Below, piece by piece: positions 1-9,097 of a DNA stretch of 64,000 nt (position 1 is its first letter; every line of letters starts with the position of its first letter). The DNA comes from Rhizobium sp. 11515TR (GTDB lineage Bacteria > Pseudomonadota > Alphaproteobacteria > Rhizobiales > Rhizobiaceae). A program made the position numbers and the translations under genes. The DNA lies in the NCBI RefSeq assembly GCF_002277895.1, contig NZ_CP022998.1, positions 2,461,501-2,525,500 of the forward strand, in the 5' to 3' direction. The notes beneath the pieces are model-generated. The model did no database searches, had not been told where the DNA came from, and saw only the letters and a program-made list of their open reading frames with translations.

Positions 1-1187
1 TCACGTAATGCCGACGAAAAATTTCGCAGGCCGCCACCCGGCTCGATACCCTCGCGCATGACGATGTTGCGGAGCGGAGCGATGGCCGAAAGCACATGCA
101 GGCCTGCCGCGCGCAGCATCTGTACCGGCAGGAAGTCCGACAGCAGTGAACGGTTGAGAAGATCGACGCTTGCCGTGCGGCTGATGATATCAGCACGTCT
201 CTTGCGGTCGAAACTGTCGCCCGCTGCTACAGGGATCGGCAAGTCGGCGCGCGAGCAGAGAATGTCCGACAACGCCAATATATCGCGAAGGCTGAGATTG
301 AGGCCTTGCGCGCCGATTGGGGGGAAGACATGGGCTGCTTCGCCGATCAGCGCGGCGCGGCCCTTGCCGAAGCGATAGGCTGTCATGCCTGAAAGGGGCC
401 AGACCTGCACGCTGTCCTCGATCGTGACCTGGCCGAGCATCGATTGCATCCGCTCCTCGACCAGCCGGCCGAGTTCTTCGAGCGACTTCTCCGCATTGGC
501 TGCCGCTTCTGCCGGCTTCTGAACCCAGACGAGGCTGGAGCGCCGGCCGGGCAGAGGCACCTGCGTAAAGGGGCCGCTTTCGGTATGGAATTCGCTAGAG
601 ATGTTCTGATGCGGCAGGCTATGCGAAAAATTCAGAACCATCGCCGATTGCGGATAGGACCAGCCCTTGGTCTTGATTCCGAGCGTCTCTCGCACCATCG
701 AATTGCGGCCGTCCGCGCCGACGACGAATGCCGCATCGATCGAATCGCCATTGTCGAGGGTGATCGATACGCCATCATCGCCGAAGGTGATATCGGAAGC
801 CGTGGCTGCGATGCGGCTGATATTGCCTTCCGCATCGATCGCTTCGCTGAGATTGTCGAGCAACACGGCATTCGGAATATTGTAGCCGAAGGCATCCAGG
901 CCGATTTCGGACGATCGGAACGAGACGGTCGGCGCCCGCAATAGTCGCGATGTGCCGTCTATGATGCGCATCGTCGTCAGCGGCGCGGCCGAAGGTACGA
1001 TCCTGTCCCATAGCGTCAGGCGCTCCAGAAAGCGGATCGATTGATCCATCAGCGCCGTGGTCCGCTTGTCGGCCTTGTTGTGCGGCGCGGCGACAAGGGC
1101 GACGGATCTCCCGCCGCGTGCCAGCGCGAAAGCCGTGATCATGCCGGCGAGTCCACCGCCGATAACGGCCACTTCAATCTGCTTCAT
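1..1187 (-). CDS. UbiH/UbiF/COQ6-family FAD-dependent hydroxylase, 3' end off the window
   Basis: Flavin monooxygenase of the ubiquinone-ring hydroxylase family; by family it hydroxylates the prenylated benzoquinone precursor at the inner membrane. The reading frame is open from the ATG at 1187 to the window edge, about 395 codons without a stop. An N-terminal dinucleotide-binding motif (IGGGLAG, residues 9-15) binds the FAD ADP moiety; a central GADGR motif and a C-terminal GRAALIGEAAH motif (the GD motif of this family, here GE) complete the flavin fold. Only the last few residues are missing. Neighbour pcs is divergent. Exact hydroxylation position (C1, C5 or C6) cannot be told from sequence alone. 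Confidence 0.9.
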   Translation of the reverse strand, partial: MKQIEVAVIGGGLAGMITAFALARGGRSVALVAAPHNKADKRTTALMDQSIRFLERLTLWDRIVPSAAPLTTMRIIDGTSRLLRAPTVSFRSSEIGLDAFGYNIPNAVLLDNLSEAIDAEGNISRIAATASDITFGDDGVSITLDNGDSIDAAFVVGADGRNSMVRETLGIKTKGWSYPQSAMVLNFSHSLPHQNISSEFHTESGPFTQVPLPGRRSSLVWVQKPAEAAANAEKSLEELGRLVEERMQSMLGQVTIEDSVQVWPLSGMTAYRFGKGRAALIGEAAHVFPPIGAQGLNLSLRDILALSDILCSRADLPIPVAAGDSFDRKRRADIISRTASVDLLNRSLLSDFLPVQMLRAAGLHVLSAIAPLRNIVMREGIEPGGGLRNFSSALR

Positions 1188-1399
1188 ATCGATGCCTCAA
1201 TTGCCTTTGGTTCTGAAAATAAGCGCTTAGCCTGTTGAAATCCATGGGATGAAACATCGCAACGGGTGAAAATGACAGTAAGTCGCGCTAGCGTGCCGCA
1301 ATGAACGCTTTTGCGCTGGCGATGCCGACCAAAGGATGCATATTAGCAAGAAAAACCGCCTGCCGGGGCAGGTGAATAAGCTGACGAGTCGTGGGGCGG

Positions 1400-2125
1400 A
1401 TGAAAATCTTCAATTACAAGCGGGTGCCTTATGCGGAGATGCGTGCGTTCTCCGTTCATATACTGACGGCATCCGGATCGTTTCTCGCCTTTCTCGGCGT
1501 CGTTGCAGCGTCGGAACATCGCTTTGTCGATATGTTCTGGTGGCTTGGTCTGGCGCTGCTGGTCGATGGCATAGACGGGCCGATCGCACGCAAGGTTCGC
1601 GTCAAGGAAGTTCTGCCAAACTGGTCCGGCGACACGCTCGACAACATCATCGATTACGTCACCTACGTGCTCCTGCCGGCCTTCGCGCTCTATGAGAGCG
1701 GCATGATCGGCGAACCCTGGTCCTTTGTCGCCGCCGGCATGATCGTCGTTTCCAGTGCCATCTATTACGCCGATACCGGCATGAAGACGGACGAATATTT
1801 CTTCTCCGGCTTTCCGGTCGTCTGGAACATGGTGATCTTCACCCTTTTCGTCATCGGCGCCAGCGCCACGACGGCCATGATCCTCGTCGGCGTTTCCGTC
1901 GTCCTGACCTTCCTGCCGATCAATTTTCTTCATCCCGTGCGCGTCAAGCGCTTGCGGCCGCTGAACCTTGGCATATTTCTGTTCTGGTCGGCGCTTGGCA
2001 TCTATTCGCTGCTGATGCATTTCGTCATGCCGCAATGGGCCGTTGCCCTCTTCATCATCAGCGGCATCTATCTTTATTGCATCGGCGCCGTGCTGCAGTT
2101 TTTCCCGTCCCTCGGACGTCAATAA
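1400..2125 (+). CDS. pcs: Phosphatidylcholine synthase
   Basis: Condenses CDP-diacylglycerol with free choline to phosphatidylcholine in the inner membrane, a route known from rhizobia, Agrobacterium and Brucella. 241 residues with several hydrophobic membrane segments. The CDP-alcohol phosphotransferase signature is complete in the Pcs-specific long-spaced form: D59-G60, A63-R64, then 12 residues, G77, D81 and D85. A GTG nine bases upstream (1391) is in frame, but ATG 1400 (protein starting MKIFNYKRVPYAE) is preferred because the family begins there. A 12-base gap to the quinone oxidoreductase suggests co-transcription. Confidence 0.95.
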   Translation: MKIFNYKRVPYAEMRAFSVHILTASGSFLAFLGVVAASEHRFVDMFWWLGLALLVDGIDGPIARKVRVKEVLPNWSGDTLDNIIDYVTYVLLPAFALYESGMIGEPWSFVAAGMIVVSSAIYYADTGMKTDEYFFSGFPVVWNMVIFTLFVIGASATTAMILVGVSVVLTFLPINFLHPVRVKRLRPLNLGIFLFWSALGIYSLLMHFVMPQWAVALFIISGIYLYCIGAVLQFFPSLGRQ

Positions 2126-2137
2126 GGATTGTGCATC

Positions 2138-3121
2138 ATGAAGAAGACCAAGGTTATCCGCATTCACGAAAATGGCGGTCCGGAGGTCATGAAGCTGGAG
2201 GAGGTGGATCTGCCGCCTCCCGGCGCAGGCGAGGTGCAGCTTCGTCACGCCGCGATCGGCCTCAACTTCATCGATGTCTATTTTCGCTCGGGCCTCTACA
2301 AGGCACCTCAGTTTCCATTGCCGCTCGGCAAGGAAGCTGCAGGCACGATCACTGAAGTCGGGCCTGGCGTGACCGATTTTGCCGTAGGCGACCGCGTCGC
2401 CTATGTCGGCAGCGACGGTGCCTACAGCGTCGAGCGCAACATCGAGACGCGTCATCTGGTCAAGGTGCCCGATGATATCACGCTCGAAACCGCGGCATCG
2501 ATGATGCTGAAGGGCATGACGGCAGAATATCTGCTGAACCGCACCTTCAAGGTCGGTCCCGGAGCGACGTTGTTGTTCCACGCGGCTGCCGGTGGCGTTG
2601 GCCTGATTGCCGGCCAATGGGCCAAGGCACTGGGAGCCGGTACCGTCATCGGCACTGCCGGTTCTGCCGAAAAGGTCGAACTGGCGCTGGCTCACGGCTA
2701 CGACCATGTCATCGATTACGGCAGGGAGAATTTTGCCGAGCGCGTCCGCGAGATTACCGGCGGCAAGGGTGTCGACGTCGTCTACGACTCAGTCGGCAAG
2801 GACACGTTTCCACAATCGCTCGATTGCCTGAAGCCGCGCGGGATGTGGGTGACCTTCGGTCAGTCGTCCGGTCCGATCGAGAATTTCAATCTCGCCATCC
2901 TCAATCAGAAAGGCTCGCTCTTTGCCACGCGGCCGAGCCTTTTTGCCTATGTCGGCACACCTGAGGAGTTGAGAGCCAGTGCAAAGGCGTTATTTGCTGT
3001 TGTGCAAAGCAGCAAAGTGCGTATCAATATTCATCAAACTTATCCGCTTGCTGATGCAGGGCGCGCGCACGCGGATTTGGAAGCCAGGAAAACGAGTGGA
3101 ACTACACTACTGATCCCATAG
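2138..3121 (+). CDS. Zinc-free quinone oxidoreductase (MDR family)
   Basis: NADPH:quinone reductase-like protein of the medium-chain dehydrogenase/reductase superfamily, 327 residues, cytosolic. The N-terminal GroES-like half is followed by a Rossmann domain with AAAGGVGLIAGQWAK near residue 150 and the family's GKGVDVVYDSVGKD segment near 210. The cysteine and histidine zinc ligands of true alcohol dehydrogenases are absent, as expected for the Qor branch. Start chosen at ATG 2138, eight to nine bases after AAGGA; an in-frame TTG at 2129 lies too close to that site. Substrate unknown. It probably shares a transcript with pcs. Confidence 0.85.
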   Translation: MKKTKVIRIHENGGPEVMKLEEVDLPPPGAGEVQLRHAAIGLNFIDVYFRSGLYKAPQFPLPLGKEAAGTITEVGPGVTDFAVGDRVAYVGSDGAYSVERNIETRHLVKVPDDITLETAASMMLKGMTAEYLLNRTFKVGPGATLLFHAAAGGVGLIAGQWAKALGAGTVIGTAGSAEKVELALAHGYDHVIDYGRENFAERVREITGGKGVDVVYDSVGKDTFPQSLDCLKPRGMWVTFGQSSGPIENFNLAILNQKGSLFATRPSLFAYVGTPEELRASAKALFAVVQSSKVRINIHQTYPLADAGRAHADLEARKTSGTTLLIP

Positions 3122-3162
3122 ATCCGTAAAGGGCAGGACGGTGGGAAGGAAATGAGGGGAAC

Positions 3163-4737
3163 GTGTCGTCATCCGATGCGCCGGCAACCGGTGCACTATT
3201 GTCGGTTCGCAAACTGACGAAATTGTTCGGCAGTTTTACTGCTTGCAACGAAATCGATCTTGAAATCCAGCCGGGAGAAATTCACGCTCTCCTCGGAGAA
3301 AACGGCGCAGGTAAATCCACGCTCGTCAAGATGCTGTTCGGCGTGCTCGAACCGTCGCATGGGCAGATCGTCTGGCAGGGGCAGCCTGTGGCGATCGATG
3401 CGCCGGGCATCGCGCGCAAGCTCGGCATCGGCATGGTATTCCAGCATTTTTCTTTGTTTGAAGCGCTGACTGTTGCGGAAAATATAGCGCTCTCGCTCGA
3501 CAGCAATATCCCGCTCGCAAAAATTTCCGAGGAAGCCGCAAAGCTCTCTCACGCCTATGGCCTGCCGCTCGATCCGAATGCGCATGTGGCCGACCTTTCG
3601 GTCGGCGAACGTCAGCGTATCGAGATCGTCCGTGCGCTCCTGCAAAACCCTAAGCTGATCATTCTCGACGAGCCCACCTCCGTTTTGACACCGCAGGAAG
3701 CCGATCGTCTCTTCGAGACCCTGTTTAAGTTGAGAGACGAGGGGCGCTCGGTGCTCTACATCAGCCATCGGCTTGAGGAAGTGCAGCGCATCTGCTCGCG
3801 CGCCACTGTCCTGCGCCACGGCAAGGTCACTGGCGCCTGCGATCCGCGCCAGGAAACGACCGGTTCGCTCGCTCGTATGATGGTCGGCAACGATGTCGCC
3901 GGCGTGCAGCACGAGGGCCTTGGTGCGAAGGGAGATATTCTCCTGGAGATTGCCGGCCTTTCGGCACCGGCACGAACTCCGTTTGCCATGGCACTGAAGG
4001 AAGTTTCCCTGCGTGTGCGCGCCGGCGAGATCCTGGCGATTGCCGGGGTTGCCGGTAACGGCCAGGGCGAGTTGTTCGATGTCATTTCCGGCGAGTACAC
4101 GGTCGCAGCGGATGATCTTGTCCAATTGCGCGGCAAGTCCGTCGGTACCAAGGGCATTAATGCGCGTCGACTGATCGGCGCTGGTTTCGTGCCCGAGGAA
4201 CGCCACGGCCATGCTGCAGTATCCGCATTGAAGCTGTCGGATAACCTCGTGCTCGCCAGGCATCAGTCGGACCGCAAATCGTTCCTGGGCGGTGGCTTCT
4301 TCAATGTCATCAGGCATGGTGCAGTCAAGCAGGCGACGAAGCGGATTTGTGAGGCAATGGATGTGCGCAAGAGCGGCGAGGACCCTGCTGCCGGCGCGCT
4401 GTCCGGCGGCAATCTACAGAAGTTCATCGTCGGCCGCGAATTAGATCGCCAGCCGAGCGTGCTCGTCGTCAACCAGCCGACCTGGGGCGTCGATGCAGGT
4501 GCGGCAAGCCGTATCCGTCAGGCATTGGTCGATCTTGCCCGCGACGGCTCTGCCGTGCTCGTCATCAGCCAGGACCTGGATGAGATTTTCGAAGTCGCGA
4601 CCGATATTGCCGTCATTTCGGAAGGGCGGCTGTCGCCATCCTATCCCGCCGGTGAGCTGACGCGCGAAAAGATCGGCCTGCTGATGGGCGGTCTGCATGA
4701 ATCGAAGACGCATTCGGAGCCTGCCCATGCGCATTGA
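3163..4737 (+). CDS. Nucleoside-type ABC importer, double ATPase subunit
   Basis: 524-residue tandem ATPase of the sugar/nucleoside class that energises the two permeases encoded next. The first nucleotide-binding domain is complete: Walker A GENGAGKST (residues 45-53), LSVGERQ signature near 145, Walker B LIILDEPTS near 167. In the second domain the Walker A region reads GVAGNGQGEL, without the lysine, a degeneration usual in this family. GTG start at 3163 follows a GAGGGGA sequence. The gene overlaps the first permease by 11 bases. Partner binding protein of the BMP type points to purine or other nucleosides rather than sugars; substrate is inferred. Confidence 0.9.
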   Translation: MSSSDAPATGALLSVRKLTKLFGSFTACNEIDLEIQPGEIHALLGENGAGKSTLVKMLFGVLEPSHGQIVWQGQPVAIDAPGIARKLGIGMVFQHFSLFEALTVAENIALSLDSNIPLAKISEEAAKLSHAYGLPLDPNAHVADLSVGERQRIEIVRALLQNPKLIILDEPTSVLTPQEADRLFETLFKLRDEGRSVLYISHRLEEVQRICSRATVLRHGKVTGACDPRQETTGSLARMMVGNDVAGVQHEGLGAKGDILLEIAGLSAPARTPFAMALKEVSLRVRAGEILAIAGVAGNGQGELFDVISGEYTVAADDLVQLRGKSVGTKGINARRLIGAGFVPEERHGHAAVSALKLSDNLVLARHQSDRKSFLGGGFFNVIRHGAVKQATKRICEAMDVRKSGEDPAAGALSGGNLQKFIVGRELDRQPSVLVVNQPTWGVDAGAASRIRQALVDLARDGSAVLVISQDLDEIFEVATDIAVISEGRLSPSYPAGELTREKIGLLMGGLHESKTHSEPAHAH

Positions 4738-5812
4738 ACTCGAAAAGCGCCCGCAGGTCTCAAAGCTGTTCGGTTTGCTTTCACCTCTGCTTGCCCTCGC
4801 ATTGGCGCTTGTCGCTGGCACCATCATGTTCGCTGTCATGGGCAAGGATCCTGTCGAGGCGCTCGATGCCTTCTTTGTCGAGCCTCTGCTGGAAGTCTGG
4901 TCACTGCACGAACTGGCGATCAAGGCCGGACCACTGATCCTGATCGCCGTCGGCCTGTGCCTCTGCTACCGTTCCAACAATTGGAATATTGGTGCCGAAG
5001 GCCAGTTCACGATGGGAGCTGTCGCCGGATCATTCATCCCGATCGTCTTCACCGACTGGCATTCGCCGATAATCCTGCCTTTGATGCTGATCGCCGGCGC
5101 CATCGGCGGCGCGCTCTATGCCGCCATTCCGGCGCTTCTGAAGGCGCATTTCAATACCAACGAGATCCTGACGAGCCTGATGCTCGTCTATATCGCGCAG
5201 CTTTTCCTCGATTGGTTGTCGCGCGGACCATGGCGCGATCCGCAGGGCCATAACTTCCCGCAGAGTATCGATTTTCCGCCAGAAGCGGTTCTGCCGGCCA
5301 TCTGGGAGGATTCCGGGCGTGCGCATTGGGGCATCGTCTTTGCCGTGATCGCGGCGATCCTTGCCTGGTTCGTTATGAAATATACGCTGAAGGGCTTTGA
5401 GATAAGCGTGCTCGGCCAGTCGGCGCGGGCAGGGCGCTTTGCCGGCTTTTCCTCGCGGAAAATGGTCTGGTTCGCCTTCCTCGTTTCGGGAGCGCTCTCG
5501 GGGTTGGCCGGCATATCCGAAGTTTCGGGCTCCATCGGCCACCTGCAACCCGCGATCTCGCCGGGTTACGGCTTCACCGCCATCATCGTCGCCTTCCTCG
5601 CGCGCCTCAATCCGCTCGGTGCCATCCTCTCCGGTCTGGTGCTGGCGCTGACCTATCTCGGCGGTGAGGCGGCGCAATTATCACCCGGCATTTCCGCCAA
5701 GGCTGCCAGCGTCTTTCAGGGCTTGCTTTTGTTCTTCGTGCTTTCCTGCGACACGCTGATCTATTACAAAATCCGCCTGGTCTGGTCGCGGGTTCGGGGA
5801 GGTGCGGCATGA
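4727..5812 (+). CDS. Nucleoside-type ABC importer, permease 1
   Basis: 361-residue integral membrane subunit of the branched BPD_transp_2 family, with hydrophobic helices spread over the whole protein. The family motif NNWNIGAEGQF lies near residue 85, and GLSGLAGISEVSGS near 255. The ATG at 4727 sits inside the end of the ATPase gene; an in-frame ATG at 4697 would add ten arginine-rich residues and is less likely. It overlaps permease 2 by four bases (ATGA), so ATPase, permease 1 and permease 2 are translationally coupled. Confidence 0.9.
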   Translation: MRIELEKRPQVSKLFGLLSPLLALALALVAGTIMFAVMGKDPVEALDAFFVEPLLEVWSLHELAIKAGPLILIAVGLCLCYRSNNWNIGAEGQFTMGAVAGSFIPIVFTDWHSPIILPLMLIAGAIGGALYAAIPALLKAHFNTNEILTSLMLVYIAQLFLDWLSRGPWRDPQGHNFPQSIDFPPEAVLPAIWEDSGRAHWGIVFAVIAAILAWFVMKYTLKGFEISVLGQSARAGRFAGFSSRKMVWFAFLVSGALSGLAGISEVSGSIGHLQPAISPGYGFTAIIVAFLARLNPLGAILSGLVLALTYLGGEAAQLSPGISAKAASVFQGLLLFFVLSCDTLIYYKIRLVWSRVRGGAA

Positions 5813-6729
5813 GCGTCTTCGAAGCAATTCTCCTGACGATCATCACCGCGTCCACGCCGCTCGTCATTGCCGGCCTGGGCGAACTGGTGGTGGAACGCTC
5901 CGGCGTCCTGAACCTTGGTGTCGAAGGTATGATGATCATCGGCGCCGTTGCCGCCTTCGTCGGGGCGCAGATGAGCGGATCGCCCTATCTCGGCCTGCTG
6001 ACCGGTATCGTCGCGGGCGGTCTGTTTTCGCTGCTGTTCGGCTTCCTGACCCTGACGCTGGTAACGAACCAGGTCGCGACCGGCCTGGCGCTGACCATCC
6101 TCGGACTCGGTCTTTCCGGCATGATCGGCGAAGGCTATGTCAGTGTGCCGGGCGTGCAGCTGCACGAGATCGTCTTCCCGTTCCTGTCGGATATTCCATT
6201 CCTCGGTCCGGTGCTGTTCAAGCAGGACCTGACTTTTTATCTGTCGATCGCGCTGCTCGTCGGCGTCAACTGGTTCCTCTTCCGCAGCCGTGCCGGCCTG
6301 AAGCTGCGCGCCGTCGGCGATAGCCATGGTTCGGCCCATGCTCTCGGCATCGACGTCATCCGCACGCGCTATCTCGCCGTCATGTTCGGCGGCGCCTGCG
6401 CTGGGCTTGCAGGCGCTCAGCTGTCGCTCGTCTACACACCGCAATGGGTGGAGAACATGTCCGCCGGCCGCGGCTGGGTGACGCTGGCCTTGGTCGTCTT
6501 CGCATCCTGGCGGCCGATGCGCGTTCTGGCCGGCGGTTATCTCTTTGGCGCCGTGACGATCCTGCAGTTCCATGCGCAGGGCTTCGGCGTCGGCATTCCC
6601 TCGCAATTCCTGTCGATGCTGCCCTATGCGTCGACTATTGTGGTTCTCGTCATCATCTCTCAAAATCGCCGCGCGACCTTGATCAACACGCCAGCGTCGC
6701 TCGGCAAGGCCTTCGTTCCGGAGCGCTGA
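5809..6729 (+). CDS. Nucleoside-type ABC importer, permease 2
   Basis: 306-residue second membrane subunit, same fold as permease 1 but shorter and with its own family motif (SGVLNLGVEGMM near residue 33). Heterodimeric permeases with this LNLG-EG motif are characteristic of the BMP-dependent nucleoside importers. The start codon shares the ATGA overlap with permease 1. A gap of 53 bases separates it from the binding protein gene. Membrane segments cover nearly the whole length, with a PQWVENMSAGRGW loop before the last helices. Confidence 0.9.
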   Translation: MSVFEAILLTIITASTPLVIAGLGELVVERSGVLNLGVEGMMIIGAVAAFVGAQMSGSPYLGLLTGIVAGGLFSLLFGFLTLTLVTNQVATGLALTILGLGLSGMIGEGYVSVPGVQLHEIVFPFLSDIPFLGPVLFKQDLTFYLSIALLVGVNWFLFRSRAGLKLRAVGDSHGSAHALGIDVIRTRYLAVMFGGACAGLAGAQLSLVYTPQWVENMSAGRGWVTLALVVFASWRPMRVLAGGYLFGAVTILQFHAQGFGVGIPSQFLSMLPYASTIVVLVIISQNRRATLINTPASLGKAFVPER

Positions 6730-6782
6730 TTGTAACAGCCGGACCGATTTCTGCAAAACATGTCAAACCAGTAGGGGTAACC

Positions 6783-7859
6783 ATGAAAAAACTAGCACTC
6801 GCCCTCACAACGACAGCCGCTGCCATCATTGGTTTCGCTGCCGCTGCGGAAGCAGCACCGACCAAGGTCTGCTTCGTCTATGTCGGTTCGCACACGGATG
6901 GCGGCTATTCGCAGGCGCATGATCTCGGCCGCCAGCAGATCCAGAAGGAATTCGGCAACAAGATCGAGACGCCTTATCTCGAAAACGTTCCGGAAGGCCC
7001 GGATGCCGAGCGCGCCATCGAGCGTCTTGCCCGTTCCGGCTGCTCGCTGATCTTCTCCACCTCGTTCGGCTTCATGGACGCGACCGTCAAGGTTGCCGCC
7101 AAGTTCCCGAAGGTGAAGTTCGAGCATGCGACCGGCTTCAAGAGCGGCCCGAATCTAGCGACCTACAACTCGCGCTTCTATGAAGGCCGTTACATCCTGG
7201 GTCAGATCGCCGCCAAGACGTCGAAGAATCATGGTGCCGCCTACATCGCGTCCTTCCCGATCCCGGAAGTCGTCATGGGCATCAACTCCTTCGAGCAGGG
7301 CGCCCGTTCGATCGATCCGAGCTTCAAGCTCAAGGTCGTATGGGTCAACACCTGGTTCGACCCGGGCAAGGAAGCCGATGCTGCCAAAGCCATGGTCGAC
7401 CAGGGCGTCGATATCCTGACGCAGCACACCGATACGACGGCGCCGATGCAGGTGGCGGAAGAGCGCGGCATTCACGCGTTCGGGCAGGCTTCCGACATGA
7501 TCAAGGCTGGCCCGAAGGCGCAGCTGACGGCGATCGTCGATACCTGGGGCAACTACTACTCCAAGCGCGTTCATGCGCTGCTCGATGGCACGTGGAAGTC
7601 CGAACAGAGCTGGGACGGTCTGAAGGACGGCATCCTGAAGATGGCGGACTATACGAACATGCCTGACGACGTGAAGAAGATGGCTCAGGAAACCGAAGCC
7701 AAGATCAAGTCCGGCGAGCTGGCTCCCTTCACCGGTCCGATCAACAAGCAGGACGGCACCCCCTGGCTCAAGGCCGGCGAAAAGGCTGATGACGGCACGC
7801 TGCTCGGCATGAACTTCTACATCGAAGGCGTGGACGACAAGCTGCCGGCTTCGAAGTAA
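6783..7859 (+). CDS. BMP-family periplasmic nucleoside-binding protein
   Basis: 358-residue substrate-binding protein of the basic-membrane-protein family. An N-terminal signal peptide (about residues 1-26, ending AAEAA) exports it; there is no lipobox cysteine, so it is a soluble periplasmic protein. The mature part carries the family features VCFVYVGSHTDGGYSQ at its start and IFSTSFGFMD near residue 85, where the first lobe contacts the ligand. It is the last gene of the four-gene importer cluster and is followed at once by an intrinsic terminator. Purine nucleosides are the best-supported ligand class by family, not proven here. Confidence 0.9.
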   Translation: MKKLALALTTTAAAIIGFAAAAEAAPTKVCFVYVGSHTDGGYSQAHDLGRQQIQKEFGNKIETPYLENVPEGPDAERAIERLARSGCSLIFSTSFGFMDATVKVAAKFPKVKFEHATGFKSGPNLATYNSRFYEGRYILGQIAAKTSKNHGAAYIASFPIPEVVMGINSFEQGARSIDPSFKLKVVWVNTWFDPGKEADAAKAMVDQGVDILTQHTDTTAPMQVAEERGIHAFGQASDMIKAGPKAQLTAIVDTWGNYYSKRVHALLDGTWKSEQSWDGLKDGILKMADYTNMPDDVKKMAQETEAKIKSGELAPFTGPINKQDGTPWLKAGEKADDGTLLGMNFYIEGVDDKLPASK

Positions 7860-7884
7860 GTTCCATCGAATAGTTAAAGTTGAG

Positions 7885-7911
7885 AAAAGGGTGCCTCGAG
7901 CGCCCTTTTTT
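7885..7911 (+). terminator. Intrinsic terminator after the nucleoside importer
   Basis: AAAAGGGTGC pairs with GCGCCCTTTT across a five-base CTCGA loop (one T-G pair), and the 3' arm runs into six to seven T residues. It lies 25 bases after the BMP gene stop codon and separates this cluster from the ytfQ-type cluster. Confidence 0.85.
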
Positions 7912-7943
7912 GTTGCACTGCATCATCGAATGTCGATTTACAA

Positions 7944-7954
7944 AAGTATTACTA
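7944..7954. promoter_or_regulatory. Candidate FCD-GntR operator upstream of the ytfQ-type gene
   Basis: The 11-mer AAGTATTACTA contains the perfect inverted repeat AGTA-T-TACT and the GT-N3-AC core used by FadR-subfamily GntR regulators. It sits 50 bases before the ytfQ-type start in an AT-rich stretch, and a GntR/FCD regulator is encoded at the end of the same cluster. Placement and motif agree, but the site is short and could be chance. Confidence 0.35.
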
Positions 7955-8003
7955 TATGATTTTTTGACAGTGGGCCTGAGGAGATGGCCTTTGGGAGATA
8001 ATC

Positions 8004-8966
8004 ATGAAGTTTAAGACCGCACTCGTTAGTGCTACGATTCTCGCTGCCTGCATGTTTACGTCGGCGTCAGCTAAAGACCTGGTTGTCGGCTTCTCGCAAA
8101 TTGGTTCGGAGTCTGGCTGGCGCGCGGCTGAGACCACGTTGACCAAGCAGGAAGCCAAGAAGCGCGGCATCGACCTGAAATTCGCTGACGCGCAGCAGAA
8201 GCAGGAAAACCAGATCAAGGCGATCCGCTCGTTCATCGCGCAAGGCGTCGATGCGATCCTGCTGGCGCCCGTCGTCGAAACCGGCTGGGATGCCGTTCTG
8301 AAGGAAGCCAAGGAAGCGAAGATCCCGGTCATCCTGCTTGACCGCACGGTCGCCGCGCCGAAGGATCTTTATCTGACTGCTGTTACATCCGACCTGGTTC
8401 ATGAAGGCAAGGTTGCCGGCGATTGGCTCGTGAAGACAGTCGGCGACAAGAAGTGCAACATCGTCGAATTGCAGGGCACGACCGGTTCCTCGCCGGCCAT
8501 CGCCCGCAAGAAGGGCTTCGAGGAAGCCATCAAGGGCCACGACAACCTGAAGATCGTTCGCAGCCAGACCGGCGATTTCACCCGCGCCAAGGGCAAGGAA
8601 GTCATGGAAAGCTTCCTGAAGGCAGAGAATGGAGGCAAGGACATCTGTGCGCTCTACGCTCATAACGACGATATGGCCGTTGGCGCCATTCAGGCGATCA
8701 AGGAAGCCGGCCTGAAGCCGGGCAAGGACATCCTGACCGTGTCGATCGATTCGGTTCCGGATCTCTTCAAGGCCATGGCTGCCGGTGAAGCCAACGCAAC
8801 CGTGGAGCTGACGCCGAACATGGCTGGTCCGGCCTTCGATGCGCTCGATGCCTACCTGAAGACCAAGAAAGAGCCGCCGAAGTGGATCCAGACGGAATCC
8901 AAGCTCTACACGCAGGCCGATGATCCGCAGAAGGTCTACGAGCAGAAGAAGGACCTCGGCTACTAA
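8004..8966 (+). CDS. ytfQ: Galactofuranose-type ABC importer, periplasmic binding protein (YtfQ-like)
   Basis: 320-residue periplasmic sugar-binding protein. A cleavable signal peptide (about residues 1-23, ending SASA) precedes a type I periplasmic fold. The sequence follows E. coli YtfQ nearly block by block: VGFSQIGSESGWRAAET at the mature N-terminus, GQQKQENQIKA-type segment (here AQQKQENQIKA), SQTGDFTRAKGKEVMES, and VELTPNMAGPAFDAL near the C-terminus. YtfQ binds furanose forms of galactose; the same ligand is inferred. First gene of the cluster, GGGAG ribosome site before ATG 8004. Confidence 0.92.
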   Translation: MKFKTALVSATILAACMFTSASAKDLVVGFSQIGSESGWRAAETTLTKQEAKKRGIDLKFADAQQKQENQIKAIRSFIAQGVDAILLAPVVETGWDAVLKEAKEAKIPVILLDRTVAAPKDLYLTAVTSDLVHEGKVAGDWLVKTVGDKKCNIVELQGTTGSSPAIARKKGFEEAIKGHDNLKIVRSQTGDFTRAKGKEVMESFLKAENGGKDICALYAHNDDMAVGAIQAIKEAGLKPGKDILTVSIDSVPDLFKAMAAGEANATVELTPNMAGPAFDALDAYLKTKKEPPKWIQTESKLYTQADDPQKVYEQKKDLGY

Positions 8967-9097
8967 GACGAAAGCCCATCGCACCGGATCGGCAATACCG
9001 CGCTGGTGCGATATATTATGCAAGATGCCGGCGCACCCACGGAACGCGCCGGTTATCGCTTTCGCAATTTGATTCATTCCAAGGAAATTCGCGCTTC
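8967..9097 (+). promoter_or_regulatory. Intercistronic hairpins between binding protein and ATPase genes
   Basis: Two hairpins fill the 131-base gap. The first pairs ATCGCACC (8978-8985) with GGTGCGAT (9005-9012). The second pairs CCGGCGC (9028-9034) with GCGCCGG (9046-9052). Neither has a T-run. Such stems after an abundant binding-protein gene often protect its message or dampen read-through; that role is inferred. Confidence 0.5.

Noticed and set aside
1188..1399. Pho-box-like half site (CTGTCAT) and CCTGCC-GG-GGCAGG hairpin upstream of pcs
   Set aside because: Only one half of the Pho-box direct repeat is present; the hairpin is short and in the leader.
1343..2707. 454-codon open frame on the minus strand opposite pcs and the oxidoreductase
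   Set aside because: No recognised domain, composition of a shadow frame, and lies across two clear genes.
6444..6782. Possible N-terminal extension of the BMP protein gene from 6444
   Set aside because: The upstream part is the permease gene in another frame; ATG 6783 opens a proper signal peptide.
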